This document shows positions 10,368-23,475 of a stretch of DNA of 64,000 nucleotides, piece after piece (the first letter of the stretch is position 1; each line of letters begins with the position of its first letter). The stretch is from Pardosa pseudoannulata (taxonomy: Eukaryota > Arthropoda > Arachnida > Araneae > Lycosidae): assembly GCA_032207245.1 (NCBI GenBank), contig CM063498.1, positions 52,665,169-52,729,168 on the forward strand, written 5' to 3'. Under the pieces are notes generated by a model. The model searched no databases. It was not told the DNA's origin and worked only from the letters and a program-made list of their open reading frames with translations. The translations under genes and the position numbers were made by a program.

Positions 10368-11690
10368 CTACTTAAATCTCTCTCTCTGTCTTTTTTTATG
10401 TAAGAAAAGGAATATTTTATTTGTTACATATTTTTTTAACAGATTAACTTGTAACAGTTATGTCATTTTAATATTAATGCCTACTTTAGAAAGTTTCAGA
10501 AATACCAACTAAAAAATCTGAACATGTTTTTTAAACCCTTGGTGGTAGGTTTTAAGATGTTTACCACGAAACAGTTCATTTTCCGCGCAACAGTAAAACA
10601 AACGAAAAAAAAGAGAGAATAAAGTCATGAGTTATCATTTAAAAATGTCCATAGTTTAAATAATTGAAACGAAACCCTGGAATAAGGTAGTATTATGCTT
10701 GCCGTTAATGTTAAAGTAAGATAAAAAAGATTAAAACTAGCGAAAAAAGGTTTAAAAAGAAAACCAAAACTAAAACGAAGCCCTAAGTTTGGTGATGTTA
10801 ATTGGGTTCCAAGATAATATTAGGAACAAGTTGCTTTTACATAATTAAACTTGGAGAGAGGGGTGGGGGTCTACAAGCATGGGCCCAGCCCTGAAGTGAT
10901 ATGAAACAAACACTTGACTGTACAGGTATTTGAATTTGTGCTATTCTGTACTAATGAGCGTTACAAACATCTTGAATAACATATGCATTTAAAAGTAACA
11001 AGAGAGAGGAACATAAATTGACAACAAAATGAAAGTTTGTTGCCATGAGAAATCATTTATAGAAAGTCAATCTATTATTACTTAAGCTTTAAAAACTAAG
11101 TTAATATTTAACAATTACATAAAAATTATTTACAGTACAAAAAAAAAAGGCTTGATCATTTAGCTGGTGCAAGTGATTAGTTCACAGTTTTTCCGAACAC
11201 GTTTGTTAAGAAGAGGTAAAATGTATGTTATAATGTGTAATTTAGATGTATATTTAGATAACTTAGATTATTTACTTGTTTTTTTCTCTGCCTAAGCATG
11301 TTGGAATAACTGTTGTTATATATCTGAGTTAGTTATTAAAAAATATTTTTACACATATTTTGATTTTTTTAAACATATTGATTTATAACAGTTAAATCCT
11401 TTTAAAATTAATTCTTACTTTAAAAAGTTTCAGAGAATGACAGCTAAAAAATCCGAAGAGGTTTGTAATAAGATGTATGTTCTAACGTATAATTTTTATT
11501 AAATAGAAATAAAGTAATTAAAAAGAAAATTTATCAAGTCACGAATCGCAATTTATATTTAAAAAGTGTTCTATCTCCAAGCAACATTGAACTCCGAACA
11601 ATTTGACCTGCCACTGTTTATCTGAATTTTAATGCCAAATATTGTCAAGATCTGTTAAGCGAATTTGAAATGCATAGAAGACATAACACA
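10368..11690. other. AT-rich sequence with one imperfect ~100-bp direct repeat
   Basis: Segments at about 10425-10530 and 11355-11470 are similar. They share AACAGTTA, AAAGTTTCAGA and GCTAAAAAATC-like blocks. Nothing coding was recognised. A G-rich run lies at 10855-10870. Confidence 0.45.
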
Positions 11691-11771
11691 TACATACATA
11701 CATAAATATATATATGTAAATGTATACTGTAGCTTACTCAACTCTGTGTGATCTGGAAAAAGGATAGCGGT

Positions 11772-11935
<164 letters not shown>

Positions 11936-12480
11936 ATTCCTATATTGCTCTTATTGCTTGATCAAATGGTCGAAGGTTATTCTGAGGGAAATATTTCATG
12001 AGAAAGTCTATGGTTTTCAATGAATAATATATCAAGAAGGAGATAATTTCTTTATTTTGCAGCTGATATGTAAAATTTATAGCTTTTTAAAAGTACTTTA
12101 TAATAAGTAATGATTTTACGAATCATTTGTTAAAATTATAATTTTCAGATTAAATGGTACCGAAAACAGATAAATATTTCCCATATTTAACATTTTGAAT
12201 TGTGAATCAATAATTCATTATTCAAGTCTGATCTAAAACTGCGCTGAGAGGAAATCAGTATAATGGAAACAATATATTTAATTTTGTACATTTGTACAAA
12301 GGAATAGATGAATGCTTTAATATTAAATCTCGTTTTAGAAAAAATAAAGCTGTAACTAAGGAATTACGATGCTTACGGAAGAAGAAAAGAAAGCAATAAA
12401 TATAAATTATCTTTGTATCTCTATTTCTATATATGAAATATATGTTAGGTTTTTTTTTTAACTTTAGAAATAGATGTCGG
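11936..12480. other. AT-rich sequence, nothing recognised
   Basis: No open frame, transposon end or repeat was recognised. Confidence 0.5.
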
Positions 12481-12510
12481 CAGAGATAGGTTTTTTCTGA
12501 TAAGCATTGA

Positions 12511-12890
12511 GGAAGATGTTTCTAGTCGTCAGTTCGGATGTTGACACGGAGGAGGATGTTTTTTCAAGCTGAGCCTGAATGATTACAATCCTGCTAAGTT
12601 GGGAGTGATTTCAACCTTCTTAGTTAAATCAACCTTCTCAGTCTTCCCAGTGATTTCGGCTGAGTTCTGAGTTCTTTTATCACTTTTATTCTGACGAGAG
12701 GGAGGAAGGTGTTTCTAGTCGTCAGTTCGGATGTCGACACGGAGGAGGATGTTTTTTCGAGCTGAGCTTGTGTGATTACAATCTTGCTATGTTGCGAGTG
12801 ATTTCAACCTTCTCAGTTAAACCAACCTTCTCATTCTTCCCAGTGATTTTGGCTGAGTTCTGAGTTCTTTTATCAACTTTTATTCTATTT
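12511..12890 (+). repeat. Tandem duplication, 193-bp unit, two copies
   Basis: Copy one starts near 12511 and copy two near 12704. Both contain GTTTCTAGTCGTCAGTTCGG, GGAGGATGTTTTTTC and GGCTGAGTTCTGAGTTC in the same order. The anchor GTTTCTAGTC occurs at 12518 and 12711. The unit is less AT-rich than its surroundings. No coding frame is shared by the copies, and the function is unknown. Confidence 0.85.
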
Positions 12891-13128
12891 TATTCCAGTT
12901 TATCATATTCTATTCAAGTTTTATCATATTAATGAACTTTATTGATGAATTAGTGTAGTAAATGTTAAATTTTTTGTGCATATTGTATTTTAAGAGGCCT
13001 TACCAAACCACCACTTCAGTACCACAGTACCTAAATTACTGTATTAATTATCGTTCATTAATGTCTGTCTCATTAGAGCAGAGAGACATATTCAAAAATA
13101 TACATGTGTATATGCATATGCATATGTA

Positions 13129-13375
13129 TCTTTATATATAAAATTCTTCAGTACGGGAAGTCCCAGGATCGAGACCCCTTACAGGCTATGTGAGAATTTT
13201 GATTTATTCTATTTACGTTTGTGACTACTGTATGTCTGGTGGTGTCAAGTATTTTTAAAATAATTTTTTCTTCACTTTTTCACCCAAACAATCTAATTTA
13301 TAATTTATTAAAAAACATTTTATAATTTTTGGACTTACAGAGTTAAAACAGGGCAGCGTCTGTCGGGTCGTCTAG
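13129..13375 (+). mobile_element. Short non-autonomous Helitron-like element
   Basis: It begins A|TCTTTATATATAAAA and ends GTCGTCTAG|T, with no target duplication, as expected for Helitron insertion between A and T. It shares both ends and its 3' 200 bases with the longer copy at 56692-57726. After only about 20 bases of the left end it jumps to a tRNA-like B-box segment (AGGATCGAGACCCC), so most of the element is deleted. Confidence 0.65.
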
Positions 13376-13708
13376 TATATATGCCAGGTTTGAAAATGGA
13401 GTTTTGAAAATTAAGGAAGTTATATTTAAAAATAAGTGGAATTATTTAAAGATCACGTAAGAGGAGAGAGACGCACCTTCTGGCTGATGTACAAAGCGGA
13501 CAGAAGTTAATGCGGAAGGACATCAGGAAGAAAAGGATTACTCATGCAAATTTTTGGCATACTTTGAGTGGGAAGCTAGGCCGGGCAACACCCTCTACTC
13601 TAGTCGAAGATGTAATTTAACAAAGGAGTAAATTTAATAGCTTAGCCAAAGCTTAACGAAAGGTCTGCATTTAATAAAAAAAGCATGGTTTAAAAAGCAA
13701 AAGACTTG
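13376..13708. other. Mixed sequence before the Tc1 copy
   Basis: Nothing was recognised. The segment 13450-13620 is somewhat less AT-rich but lacks an open frame. Confidence 0.4.
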
Positions 13709-14987
13709 TGATAAGTATTTGGACACCTATGCAAATGACGATATCTGCGGTCCTGAGATATGTCCGCCGGTATATATCGTATAGGAAACAGAATCGGCAT
13801 TAGTCACATGCAAGATGCCGCTCAGTTCAGAGCTCTCTGATTTTGAGAAAAGCATAACCAACGAAAGACCAACGATAGACCAAAGAAACCTAGAGATAGA
13901 GACCGACGAGTGCTGTCCAGAGAAATTCGGAAGAACCGCACTGTAACGTCACAGCTCCACAGTAATTCAACAGCATCCGGAGTATTGTTTCAATGAATGA
14001 CTCATCGAACACAATCTGCTTGGTTTTCATGGTTATTATCCATACAGATTTTACATTACATCCTGCTCGGTTAATTTCAAAGCACATCGAAATCGCCGTA
14101 GATCAAAAAGGGTTTTTTAAAACGAATCAAGGTTCACCCTTTACCGCTTGGAGAACGGTCTAGACCTGGCGTCTGCTTGGAGACGTCTCCTGCCAGAATG
14201 TTGTGACAGTCAAGTCGGTGGAGGTGGAATTATGGTCTGGGGTGTTTCTTCTGGTATGGACTGACCCTGGTCCCATCCATGAGTTTCAACCCCGGAGTAC
14301 TGCATATTTTGAAGAGAATGTGCTTAATACGTTGTGCATTTTACCGGTTGGACCCTGTACTTTCAGGAAGACAATACTTTTTTTCGAGTTAACCGCTTGG
14401 TATGGTGGCAATGGTGTTTTCGAAGAACTCCACCCCAGTCCAGACAAAACCCTATCGAGAACCTCTGGGACGAATTGGATGAATTTAAGGGGTGCTCTTC
14501 AAAATTGGTGGGACTTGTATGTCTCTTGGTATGTCCTTGTATGTCAACCTTGTCATCCAAAAGGATGACAATGTGCTTCCGACGTTGTGGCAGTTTTACG
14601 GGTTGGACCCCTGTTACTTTCAGGACGACAATGCCAGTTGTCATGTTTGGAGGTTAACCAAAGACTTGGTACGTTGCCAATGGAGTCCATCAAATGGACT
14701 GGCCTGCCCAGTGACAGACCTGAACCCTATCGAGAACCCCTGGGACTAGTTGGATCGCCGAACTAAGGGGTGCACTACCGGACCAAAATCGGTAAAGGAC
14801 CTTGTATGTCTACTCCAAGCCGAGTGGAAGACAATACCACTAGCTGTAATACAAAGACTTGTGGAAAATATGCCCCGGAGGGTTCACGCTGTAACTGCCT
14901 CTCGTGGAGGCCCTACCAACTATTGATTTTGAATAAAGTTAGTTTTTCTTTTCTAGCACAGGTGTTAAAATACTTATTGGTAGACAG

Positions 14988-14989
<2 letters not shown>
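13709..14989 (+). mobile_element. Tc1-like transposon, decayed, near full length
   Basis: The left end (AAGTATTTGGACACCTATGC) and the right end (ACTTATTGGTAGACAG) correspond to the terminal inverted repeats of the cleaner copy at 33061-33814. The 1.28-kb length fits a nearly complete element. A (TA)n tract starts at the right border, as expected for insertion at TA. The extreme left end is eroded. Confidence 0.8.
13815..14926 (+). pseudogene. Tc1-like transposase pseudogene with duplicated core
   Basis: The start at 13815 reads MPLSSELSDFEK, the N-terminus of this family. The helix-turn-helix region is largely deleted, and the following frames hold SREIRKNRT-like sequence. The catalytic region then appears twice. 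One copy runs from about 14330 to 14490 (YFQEDN to NPIENLWDELD). The second runs from about 14575 to 14770 (YFQDDNASCHV to DLNPIENPWD). The end reads VKDLVCLLQAEW and VIQRLVENMPRRVHAV, then GGPTNY and a stop at 14926. DDN and PIENLWDE carry the second Asp and the last acidic residue of Tc1 enzymes. Multiple frameshifts and stops make it inactive. Confidence 0.85.
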
Positions 14990-15062
<73 letters not shown>

Positions 15063-15066
15063 CACA
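14990..15066. repeat. (TA)n microsatellite
   Basis: Nearly pure TA with a few interruptions, directly abutting the right end of the Tc1 copy. Confidence 0.95.
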
Positions 15067-16693
15067 TGTATATTTTATGTATGAATGTTCGTTTGTTTAA
15101 CAGTGGATAATGAGTACAAATCTACAGTTTTTTTTCATGTCTAAAGTAAAATAAGCAATTTTATTCAAGTTTAGTAAAATTCCTATTTGAAATTTAGCAA
15201 TAAGAAAAAGTTTACGTAAGGTTTCGAAAAGAACTATTTCCATCCTTTAAATTTAACCTTTATCGTTTCTTCTCTTTAATATATTGTATTGGTGCAAATG
15301 CATATATATTTTATTACAAAATAATGAGATGTAAGCTTTAGGTCATAGCTTGTGTTTTGTAGCTCCAAAGAATTCCGAGATTTTTTTTCATGGAAATAAA
15401 GCCATTGAATAGGACCGAAGTATTAAACTTATTTTATCCTTCCTTAGTTAACGTCAATTTCATTATTTCATAATTTTTTGTGTGAATTATTTTTTTTCTT
15501 TTAATAAGAACTTAATTTCTTTAGGCAGTTCTTCGAATTATATCTGAAGAAAATTATGCTGAATATTTTAAAATGCATTTTTAAGAAATTTACAATATGC
15601 TGTATAGAAACTAAATAGTTGGAACAAAAACTAAAATAACTATGTTTCAATATTTTCTATGCTTTCATATTAAAACATTATGCAAGGTTAATGTTTTTGC
15701 ATTTGTTGCATTTTGTAAAAAATAAAAGCATTTTAAACACAGAAAATTTATTAATGATATACAGTACCTTTGAACATTTTTGAAATTCCTTTTTTTAGGC
15801 AGAATACATTTTGATAAACAACTTATAAATTGTGCACATAATTAATATGTAAATCTAAATAATTATGAATCTATGCAAAAGAGTATTTTGTAAATATTCA
15901 AGCTGAAGTTTGAGGTTAAATTAAGAAAGCTCAGAAGAGAATTTTAAAAAAATCTTTGTTTTTTATTTTAGGCAATGACCTTAGAGGCTGTTACACCCAA
16001 CGGCTGAAATATGTTTGGTATAGAATACAAGATAAGAAGAACCACTCTTACCGCATTTAATATTTCTTCGAGTATAACTATGATATAAACTCCCTTGTCT
16101 TATTTATATTCGCCACATATCTCGTTAATTCGCAAGTTTCTACTTCGTAAAGATATTAATAAGTACAGCTACTTCTTATTAATATAACAGTAGAGTAGAA
16201 TGCATTAAAATTACTTCATCTATTACTTTTTATTTACGACTTAAAGACTGCTTAATTATAAATAAAAGAGTTAATTAGGAGCAAATTTTATCTTCCTTTA
16301 TTTATCTCAAGAAATTTTATTATAAAGGGACAAAATACCTCCAAAATTACAAAACATTGACCAAAAGTATGATTTTTCATTTGAAAAAAACTGAAGGTAG
16401 AAACTCAATATAGCAATATAACAACGTTACAGAATTAAAGAAAAATATGCAGATAACTTAAAATTTATTCCTATAAATATGCATATGTATATTTTAACCA
16501 AGTTTTCTTTTAAAAAACTGTTCAACAGCTTCTCTAGATGTTGCAGCTAAACTTTAATTTCACTAAATTGGTTTTGCAGGCAGAAGCGTTATTCGTTCTA
16601 AACCGTGTCATTCCATTTGGAATTCAATCTCCGCAGTTCAGTATACCACTATCAGTGCAATCACACGTGGTTTAAAGTCAAAGATATTCGAAG
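15067..16693. other. AT-rich sequence, nothing recognised
   Basis: Over 1.6 kb without a long open frame or recognisable repeat. A less AT-rich patch at 16570-16690 lies just outside the solo LTR. Confidence 0.5.
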
Positions 16694-17440
16694 TGTGGTG
16701 ACTTCAATGTTTTCGAGTGTAGAGGTAGCTTGAAGAAAGGATCACAGTCACGATAAAATTGGAAATCACTTTTATTTCTCGAGTAAATAGGGCTATATAC
16801 AAGGGGATTCTAATCTCCTAAAACATGTCGAACTGCAAAGGAGGGTTGCCTGCATAACTTCCTCACGACGGTCACAGTCGAAAGAAAAAGATATTAAATA
16901 ATCTTATACAAGTGGGGGAGGCCATTCCAGGGTGCATTGCTAACCCAATTTATCCCCCGTTCGGTATCAGAGACTCTGCCGCTCCCTATACGAGTGGACT
17001 TTACGAATCTCCCGAACTTTATCACTAGAAAGCTGGCTCCGGTCAAAAGACGCGAAAGCTTCCCCGAAGTCAAAGCACCTACGTAAAAAATGTCGAAAAG
17101 TCCTGAGTCGCAAAATTCTGGGCTTTTTATACCTGGTGGTCAGTTACGGTCACGCCAATTTTTTTTTGGTTAGTTGTGACCCCAGTTACGTGAGAACTCC
17201 AGTTAGATTACAGTTAGTTTTTTTAGTTGAATCCTCATTCGCCTGTTGTTCCGTTTCTGAAAACTTGGTACAATCCCCTGCCTCATTACCGCCACTTATC
17301 AATTGGCGTGGAGCCTATTCAAACGAACTGTCAACATCCCAGACAAGGAGTCGTCATGCTATTGTCGTCGGATCGAAATAGGAGGGATTTTCCGATCAGC
17401 TGGTTTTTGCGCGTGCTCTGAACAAAGGGGAGTCTTCACA
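16694..17440 (-). mobile_element. Solo LTR, family A, minus orientation
   Basis: This is the reverse-complement counterpart of 6193-6768 and the more complete copy (747 versus 576 bases). On the minus strand it starts TGTGAAGACTCCCC and ends GTCACCACA, with a TATAAAAAG box (plus-strand 17122-17135) and AATAAAAG (plus-strand near 16767). GAAG flanks both sides exactly (16690-16693 and 17441-17444), a 4-bp target duplication. No gag/pol or second LTR is near, so it is solo. The open frames at 17136-17421 lie within its U3 and are not genes. Confidence 0.85.
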
Positions 17441-17444
17441 GAAG

Positions 17445-17843
17445 CAATGGACCCCAGCGAATAGTCCACTGTTCTGCAGTCGACATCAAATTGTCCATGC
17501 GGACACCGATTACTATGTTACACGCTGTATTTAGTGTTCTATGGTTGAGAATGAGGCACTGCTTTTCATTAGTGGTAATTGGACATCATGTCTATTTTCA
17601 CGTAGAGTAGCGGGATGAACCGCATGCTGTCATTTATGTTGATCAGTCCTTTCCTGCTGTATCCCCTGATGTATTGCATAACTGTGAGTTTGCTACTTTC
17701 GACATGATGACCAATTTCTCTGCAAAATAAGCATCAATCTTTCTATGATGCATATTTCATACTGTTTCCACGATTTCATCTTGGTGTAGTATTTTGGGTG
17801 GCCAGCAATGTAGATTGTAGACTTTAATACGTATTATGTATAC
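17445..17843. other. Unassigned sequence between LTR and SINE
   Basis: It is less AT-rich than average. Minus-strand frames look vaguely transposase-like, with several stops, but I cannot match a family. Confidence 0.3.
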
Positions 17844-18185
17844 GTGGCGCGGTAGCTGAGTCGGCAAGGCAGCGATCTCGTAACCGATGGGTAACGGGAT
17901 CCCTGCTCGAGCCTATCTAAGATCTATCATGTTCACTATAGGAACTGAGGTACTTAAAATTTGTTCGCAATGTCCTCCCAGTATTCAAATGATACCTCTG
18001 GGAATGGCAACTCAATCCTTAAGGTCTTCTGCTTAATTCCCGTTATTAAATTACGAGGACCCAACGGGTAATGTGAATTACTTCCGCAGCATACCTTAAG
18101 TTACACGTGTTTCTCGGGTGAGGCTAAATGAGCAACAGCTTCGCATATATTGGTCGACTGCTTAACAGGTAAGTGCCCTGCAAAG
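17844..18185 (+). mobile_element. tRNA-derived SINE (family 2, Thr-CGT-like head)
   Basis: Positions 17844-17912 resemble a tRNA. There is an A-box-like GGTAGCTGAGTCGG, an anticodon-loop-like CTCGTAA and a B-box-like TGCTCGAGCC. A non-coding body follows. Heads of the same kind occur in reverse at about 50935-50995 and 59840-59905. The acceptor ends do not pair well, so it is not a tRNA gene. The exact 3' end was not determined. Confidence 0.6.
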
Positions 18186-18965
18186 AAAAAAACTCTGTTC
18201 CGCCCTATTTAATCTCACCATAAAAATACAACTTAATGCTAATTATTTCAAAAGCTGAGAGTCCAGGTATTTTGTCTTCAAATAACCATTTAAATTAAAG
18301 AAAAATAATAATGGTGAGATTTCGATTTCTCTTCTTGAAAAATTTTCCCGAAGTCATGCTATATTAAACAAGATCAGAGAATGGGAATTAAGTGCAATCC
18401 AATTCCATCCAGCAGAAACGTAATCTAATTTGTATAATTCTCAATATCGGTAAAACTTTCAAACTCAATTTCTTCATTCTTTTGATTTTTGGAAACATGC
18501 TTTATTTCCAATTGTAATAACGAGAATACCCAATCGCTGTGAAAAATTTCTAGGGATAAGCCGGAGACGACGATTCCCATTTGATGAATTGTCTGACCGA
18601 AAAGAGGCACGAAAGCAGTCCTGAGTGGAGGATATTAGGGAATACTTGGAGATAGATTAGAAATGTCGAGAACGAAAGAGAATGAATAAATTCCTAAGAT
18701 TAGGAAAAACGGAGCAAATATTTGCAAACGCACTTTTATCACTCATGACAGATATTTATTGATTCTATGAAATATAACTGTACTGTATTATAGTGTATCT
18801 TAGGGCATTAAGAAATTCTACATTATTAGCATATGCTTGGATATAGAATATGTATACATATACACATACCCATCCTCATAGCACTTTAGCTGCTCTGGAT
18901 ATTTTGTGAACGTGTTGGATCTCATATGGACATCTAACTAAATTTGTTGTATCAGTGAAATTTAT
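18186..18965. other. AT-rich sequence, nothing recognised
   Basis: A 61-codon minus-strand frame (18425-18610) has no recognisable motif. Confidence 0.45.
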
Positions 18966-18978
18966 GTGATGTCAATAC

Positions 18979-20148
<1,170 letters not shown>

Positions 20149-20899
20149 AAGATGTCATAGAAGCATTTGTTGCTCTGGAAACTGCAGCAAGAGATATTGG
20201 ATTATCAGTAAAGGAAGAGCAAACTAAGTTTTTAGTGGTAAGCACGAAAGTCCATGATGTACAGCCTTTTGAAATTGGAAATTTTATTTTTGAGGGTGTA
20301 ACTCAGTTCAAATATATGGGAGCACTCATTACCAGTAAAAACGAGATTAAAGTTGAAATTGGTAACCGCCTTTTGATGGAAAACCGATGCTATTTTTGGC
20401 TAAAGAACCAATTAAAATCAAACTTTATCTCTGTTAACACGAAAATAAACTTATATAACACATTAATTAGACCAAAAATTTTATATGGCAGAGAGACGTG
20501 GGCGATGAACAAAACTGAAGAGAACAGGCTCCTAAGTTTTGAAAGAAAAGTTTTAAGATGCATTTTTGGAGCAGTGAAAGAAACAACGCCTGGAGAAGTT
20601 TATACAACCATGAAATTTACATAAAATTTAGGCAGCCTAAAATCATAAGAGTCATAAAGTCCTACAGAATCAGATGGCTGGGACACATCTTTCGAAAAGA
20701 GGACCAAGAGCCTGTTAAAAAATTGACGTTTTCAAAGTTTGAGGGTAAACGCAAACGAGGAAGACCACTAATAAGGTGGATGGATTGTGTTGGGAGCGAT
20801 TTGAGAGTACTGGGCATTAATAGATGGAGAAACATCACGTCAAACCGTGCTGAATGGAGAAAGCTGACAGAGAAAGCCTTGGCCTCCAGTAAGCTGTAG
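20149..20899 (+). pseudogene. LINE reverse transcriptase, C-terminal fragment
   Basis: This is the end of the ORF2 protein of a non-LTR retrotransposon, past the catalytic core. The frame from 20149 reads KDVIEAFVALETAARDIGLSV, EEQTKFLVVSTK, FKYMGALITSKNE, TLIRPKILYGRETWAM and LLSFERKVLRCIFG. After a single-base frameshift near 20590 it continues with IRWLGHIFRKEDQEPVKKL, KRKRGRPLIRWMDCV and AEWRKLTEKA, and stops at 20899. The YGxETWAM, RWLGHxxR and GRPxxRW blocks are typical of RTE-like LINE C-termini. The endonuclease and RT core are absent, so it is a 5'-truncated dead copy. No poly-A tail is obvious. Confidence 0.85.
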
Positions 20900-21168
20900 T
20901 GCTGCTGAAGAAGAATAAAGGAATGTGTTATATGCTTGCTTGATCTTACGTAAGTCATATCAATATGTATCGACAGTCCATTTTTCTATCTGCATGGTAT
21001 TTTTCACTATATTTATAAACACATACAAATGGAGTTATTGTTTTGACAGGATTTTTTTCTTTTAATTGATTTATCAGATTGAATTTAAGCCTTAAGCCTA
21101 TAATAACTTTAAATCAAACACTAGTAGCAGTTACATTAACATTTTATTCAGTCAAATACGAATTCTCA
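20900..21168. other. AT-rich sequence, nothing recognised
   Basis: Short spacer between the LINE remnant and the 87-bp tandem repeat. Confidence 0.4.
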
Positions 21169-21430
21169 GACAATATTGGAAAATGTTCTTACAGCACAAA
21201 ATTTGCCACCATAGCTCAGAAATACAAGGCCACCGGGGAGCGAAGTCTCACGAGAGACAGTATTGGAACATGTTCTCACAGCACCAAATTTGTCACTATA
21301 GCTCAGAAATACAATGCCACCTGGAAGCGAAGTCTCACTTGAGACAGTATTGGAACATGTTCTTACAGCACCAAATTTGCCACCATAGCTCAGAATTACA
21401 ATGCCACCGGAGAGCGAAGTCTCACGTGAG
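21169..21430. repeat. Tandem repeat, 87-bp unit, three copies
   Basis: GACARTATTGGAAMATGTTC starts each unit at 21169, 21256 and 21343. Each ends with a GAGCGAAGTCTCAC-type block. The period is exactly 87 bases (29 codons), so open frames continue across all three units in two plus-strand frames. The copies are highly similar, suggesting a recent expansion. I do not recognise the encoded peptide and do not claim it is a gene. Confidence 0.9.
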
Positions 21431-22240
21431 ACTAAACTAGTTCAGTACTCATAGAGAAAGCTTATAAACTAAAAATATGAGATAGACGATAAAGAATGAT
21501 ATTGCAGAAGGTTAATGTCCTAGCAAGTTGTTAATGTCTCGCGAAAACCTGATTGTAAAAAAGAAAATTAATTGTAACTTAAGTATTTTACTGATGAAAA
21601 ACGAAAATAAACTCATTCTATATATAGTGTTCCTTTTTTATATCAGTAAGTGCACATTAAATTGGGAACAATAATTTAGTTATTGGGATAAAATTTAACA
21701 TCTGTAACATAAAAATAGTGTGTGCTTACGTATGTGTTTAGAATACTGTGAAGAGAATAGAAGTGTTAATAGAAGAGGATAGGTGTGAATACTGTGAAGT
21801 TTTATAAATTCTTTAAGAAACATATTTTTTCATTCATAACTGTAATGCATAGAAATTCGCCAATGGGATAAATATGCATGTCTGATTTGCCCATGAGATT
21901 TGGGTAATATTCCGTGAGTAAGTTAGACATATACATTGTATTGGGGTTTGAGTAATGCTAAGCATTTGTTTAAGTTTCAGATAAAGATCAAATAATCCCT
22001 CCAAATGGGAAATGTTGATTTTGCCATGGGCAGTTCTCCGAATGAAGCGGGAATCGTCATTGTTAGAAGACATGACGTTATATCTTTACGTGTCAGCTGA
22101 GAAAAAATTTATTTAATTATGGTACTAGAAATGGGCATTATAATTACTGTCTTAAGCACAAGTATAAAGTACTGTGATGTAATACTGCTCTTTATTTGTC
22201 AGTTTATTGGCCCTTCTTATCTATCCCTTTATTCCTGAGT
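21431..22240. other. AT-rich sequence, nothing recognised
   Basis: A 79-codon minus-strand frame (21834-22073) has no recognisable domain. Confidence 0.45.
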
Positions 22241-22914
<674 letters not shown>

Positions 22915-23009
22915 GTTGTTTCAAAACTGACCGGTATGTTTGAAAAATCAATAAAAACTAAACGGACAGTGATAGAAATACACAGTTTATTGCAATATGC
23001 TTGGGACAA

Positions 23010-23306
23010 TATTACATTTTTAGGCAGGAAAACTTTCAAAATTAGTTACAATGTTCCACAACATGACGATGCGACATGGAAAAATCTAAACTATGATATT
23101 TTCGAGATATTCACCATGCGCAACAATAATATGGCTTATTCTCAGAACAAAATTATCAGATACCAGTGTAAACGTCTCAGGCGGGATGGCTTCACACGCA
23201 GAACAGATGTATTGTTTCTGTTATTCAATTATTCCTGGATAGTGGCGGTACACCTGGTCTTTTAAGAGTCCCCAGAGACAAATATCGTAGTTTAGATTAT
23301 GAACAC
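23010..23306 (-). pseudogene. Mariner-like transposase, C-terminal remnant
   Basis: Read on the minus strand, this contains [16 protein letters not shown], followed by a stop and then [20 protein letters not shown] in another position of the same decayed region. The D-x-x-LWG-x-LK-x-x-VY block is the end of the DDE_3/IS630-mariner catalytic domain. There it carries the last acidic residue and precedes the C-terminal helices. Only the last 90 or so codons survive, with at least one stop. It sits next to the left TIR of element X, where the 3' end of the transposase should be. Confidence 0.7.
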
Positions 23307-23387
23307 ATGTATGTATATGTGTACACACACACACACATATATATATGTATACATGTATATATAATGTATGTATATATATATGTATTT

Positions 23388-23472
<85 letters not shown>
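23285..23472. repeat. (TA)n/(CA)n microsatellite inside element X
   Basis: Mixed TATG/CACA units, then about 75 bases of pure TA, ending at the Tigger insertion site. Confidence 0.95.

Positions 23473-23475
<3 letters not shown>

Noticed and set aside
17445..17843. Possible transposase on the minus strand
   Set aside because: Short stretches look suggestive, but no family motif could be aligned and stops are frequent.
21183..21440. 85-codon His/Ser-rich frame over the 87-bp repeats
   Set aside because: Explained by a frame-preserving tandem repeat; no start context, domain or splice evidence.
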